Below, in pieces: positions 6,034 through 7,190 of a DNA stretch of 7,190 bases (position 1 is its first letter; each line of letters begins with the position of its first letter). The notes beneath the pieces were generated by a model. It ran no database searches and had not been told where the DNA came from. It was given only the letters and a program-made list of their open reading frames with translations. Origin of the DNA: Verrucomicrobiota bacterium (GTDB lineage Bacteria > Verrucomicrobiota > Verrucomicrobiia > Chthoniobacterales > UBA10450); the NCBI GenBank assembly GCA_003218615.1, contig QHOD01000228.1, positions 1-7,190 on the forward strand. Direction: 5' to 3'. The position numbers and the translations under genes were made by a program.

Positions 6034-6732
6034 ATGTATCGGCGCTGCGGATTCCGTTATGAGAAAAAGCTCCGCGCCATCGGCGTCGCTCGCATTGCTG
6101 GAATTGATGAAGCGGGCCGCGGTGCCCTGGCCGGTCCGGTCGTCGCCGCTGCGGTGGTCCTGCCCGAAAAGTTTCGTCACCGCCGCTTAAACGATTCCAA
6201 ACAGCTTGCGCCGGAATTGCGCGAGGAGATATATGTCGATCTTACCAGCAATTCGCAAATTACATGGGCCGTGGGCGTCGTCGATTCGATCGAGATTGAC
6301 CGGATCAATATTCTGCGCGCAAGCCATCGGGCCATGCGCTTCGCAGTTGGAGCGCTGCTTGAACAGCCCCATCATGTTTTGATCGACGGCTTGCCCGTTG
6401 TTCCGTTTCCATTTGCGCAGACTGCAATCGTTGACGGGGATTGCATCAGCCTGAGCATCGCTGCCGCCAGTGTGATCGCGAAAGTTACGCGGGACAGAAT
6501 GATGCGTGACTTCTGTGCCCATTTTCCGGAGTATTGCTTCAGCCAGCACAAAGGTTACGGCACCGAACTGCATCTCCTGAAGCTCCATGAATTCGGCCCT
6601 TGCCCGATCCATCGCAGATCTTTCGAACCGGTTGCGCAACCACTTCTGGCTCTCGAGGGCCTCATCGCGGCCGCAACATCTCCGTCGCGGGGCACGCGGC
6701 GAGAAGCTGGCGTGTCGATTCCTGCGGCGTAG
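6034..6732 (+). CDS. rnhB: Ribonuclease HII
   Basis: The 232-aa protein has all type 2 RNase H signatures: IAGIDEAGRGALAGPVVAAAV with catalytic D25 and E26, LNDSKQL (52-58), LIDGLPV with D118, VDGD with D136, SIAAASVIAKVTRDRMM (141-157) and QHKGYGTELH (171-180), ending with HRRSFEPV. The 18-residue spacing between D118 and D136 equals that of the E. coli enzyme (D108/D126). It nicks RNA in RNA-DNA hybrids and starts removal of misinserted ribonucleotides. The ATG at 6034 gives a normal N-terminus, though no Shine-Dalgarno is visible and the start abuts the AT-rich spacer. The conserved domain ends near residue 201; the last ~30 residues are a low-similarity tail encoded in DNA that also encodes the start of yraN in another frame. 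Catalytic residues are intact. Confidence 0.96.
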   Translation: MYRRCGFRYEKKLRAIGVARIAGIDEAGRGALAGPVVAAAVVLPEKFRHRRLNDSKQLAPELREEIYVDLTSNSQITWAVGVVDSIEIDRINILRASHRAMRFAVGALLEQPHHVLIDGLPVVPFPFAQTAIVDGDCISLSIAAASVIAKVTRDRMMRDFCAHFPEYCFSQHKGYGTELHLLKLHEFGPCPIHRRSFEPVAQPLLALEGLIAAATSPSRGTRREAGVSIPAA

Positions 6733-7051
6733 CGGCTACAAGATTCTTTACCGTAACTTCAAAGGGCGCAGCGGCGGCGAGATCGATATCGTTTGTCGCG
6801 ATCAGGACACGCTAGTATTCGTCGAAGTAAAGACACGCGCGCGGGAGGATTTCGGCCGGCCGATTGTGGCTGTCGATCGACAAAAACAAAAACGGATTTC
6901 ACGTGGTGGCCTCAACTGGCTGCGAATGCTGGATAATCCCGATATTCTTTTCCGTTTCGACGTTGTGGAAGTGATCATCACGGAGGATTCGAAACCGCGC
7001 CTGGAACTAATCAAGAACGCATTTCCGCTCTCCAAGCCATACCTTTACTGA
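6587..7051 (+). CDS. yraN: YraN family (UPF0102) putative endonuclease-fold protein
   Basis: The 154-aa product carries the UPF0102 pattern: HLRRGARGEKLACRFLRRSG (31-50), YKILYRNFKGRSGGEIDIVC (51-70), DTLVFVEVKTRAREDFGRP (74-92) and FRFDVVEVI (122-130). E65, D67, E80 and K82 form the GEID...EVK set typical of restriction-endonuclease-like nucleases; the biological role of the family is unsettled. Conserved sequence begins at about residue 30. If the ATG at 6587 is used, the first ~29 residues are a lineage-specific extension and the gene overlaps rnhB by 146 bases. An in-frame TTG at 6632 would shorten the overlap to about 100 bases. No good Shine-Dalgarno precedes either. The conserved GARGEK segment (around 6690) is itself within rnhB, so a real overlap of at least ~45 bases is hard to avoid. 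The rnhB-yraN pairing is common in bacteria. Confidence 0.9.
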   Translation: MNSALARSIADLSNRLRNHFWLSRASSRPQHLRRGARGEKLACRFLRRSGYKILYRNFKGRSGGEIDIVCRDQDTLVFVEVKTRAREDFGRPIVAVDRQKQKRISRGGLNWLRMLDNPDILFRFDVVEVIITEDSKPRLELIKNAFPLSKPYLY

Positions 7052-7078
7052 CGCAGCGCATCTTTTCTGGTTATGTTG

Positions 7079-7137
7079 CCGAGGATCTACAGCCTGGAAG
7101 CGGGCGCTGCCAGTGCCAGGCCGATTTGGATCCTCGG
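7079..7137 (+). ncRNA. Two-tier hairpin downstream of yraN, structured element of unknown role
   Basis: CCGAGGATC (7079-7087) pairs perfectly with GATCCTCGG (7129-7137), and inside it GCCTGG (7092-7097) pairs perfectly with CCAGGC (7116-7121), with a possible GGC/GCC mini-stem in the centre. Fifteen Watson-Crick pairs in 59 bases is a strong fold. It starts 27 bases after the yraN stop. No T-tract follows, so it is not a standard intrinsic terminator; it could protect the mRNA 3' end, belong to a small RNA, or be a repeat family member. The type call is tentative. Confidence 0.35.
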
Positions 7138-7190
7138 GATAAATCGACTTGCAATTTGAATTGCGCTGCCGGGATAATTCTCGCCATTTC

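Noticed and set aside
5899..6180. Minus-strand 93-aa frame across the rplS-rnhB spacer
   Set aside because: Its middle is a translation of the AT-rich repeat spacer and the rest is antisense to rplS and rnhB.
7052..7190. A short frame beginning MLPRIYSLEAG near 7074
   Set aside because: It ends after about 28 codons, overlaps the hairpin and has no recognisable features; treated as non-coding.

Overview
The window looks like chromosomal sequence from a Verrucomicrobiota-type bacterium, possibly a soil Chthoniobacterales lineage. That placement is an inference from gene order and style: ftsK followed by a RodZ-like gene, a Pro-rich tail-anchored protein with repeated ETVRI-type motifs, thioredoxin, then rplS-rnhB-yraN. 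Start sites also often lack a Shine-Dalgarno sequence, and intergenic DNA carries short AT-rich degenerate repeats. No rRNA or phylogenetic marker long enough to prove it is present.

Left part (1-2205, all plus strand): the last 43 codons of ftsK (DNA-binding gamma domain); a RodZ-like cell-shape protein (147-1082); a terminator-like hairpin with a T-tract (1174-1221); a Pro-rich membrane-anchored protein of unknown function (1242-1871); and thioredoxin (1876-2205). This is ordinary core-genome content.

Middle part (2206-5398): two nearly identical tRNA-Arg(CCG) genes on the minus strand (2243-2316 and 5325-5398), exactly 3082 bp apart. They share 80 of 81 bases plus similar promoters. Between them, on the plus strand, lies a compact two-gene unit: an SGNH/GDSL-type hydrolase that reads as frameshifted (2676-3634), followed 7 bp later by an intact 485-aa NodU/CmcH-family O-carbamoyltransferase (3642-5099). 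The arrangement suggests that a small cargo block was inserted at, or duplicated with, a tRNA-Arg gene that originally sat alone between trxA and rplS. No integrase or transposase is visible, so the mechanism is open.

Right part (5399-7190): the rplS upstream region with a long imperfect hairpin, rplS (5611-5952), an AT-rich repeat spacer, rnhB (6034-6732), and yraN (6587-7051), whose start codon lies 146 bases inside rnhB. A strongly paired two-tier hairpin (7079-7137) follows yraN. The last ~140 bases contain no recognisable gene.

The points most worth a second look are the tRNA-bounded carbamoyltransferase/SGNH block, the frameshift in its first gene, the long rnhB/yraN overlap and the structured element after yraN. 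I did not find a clearly new defence or mobile system.
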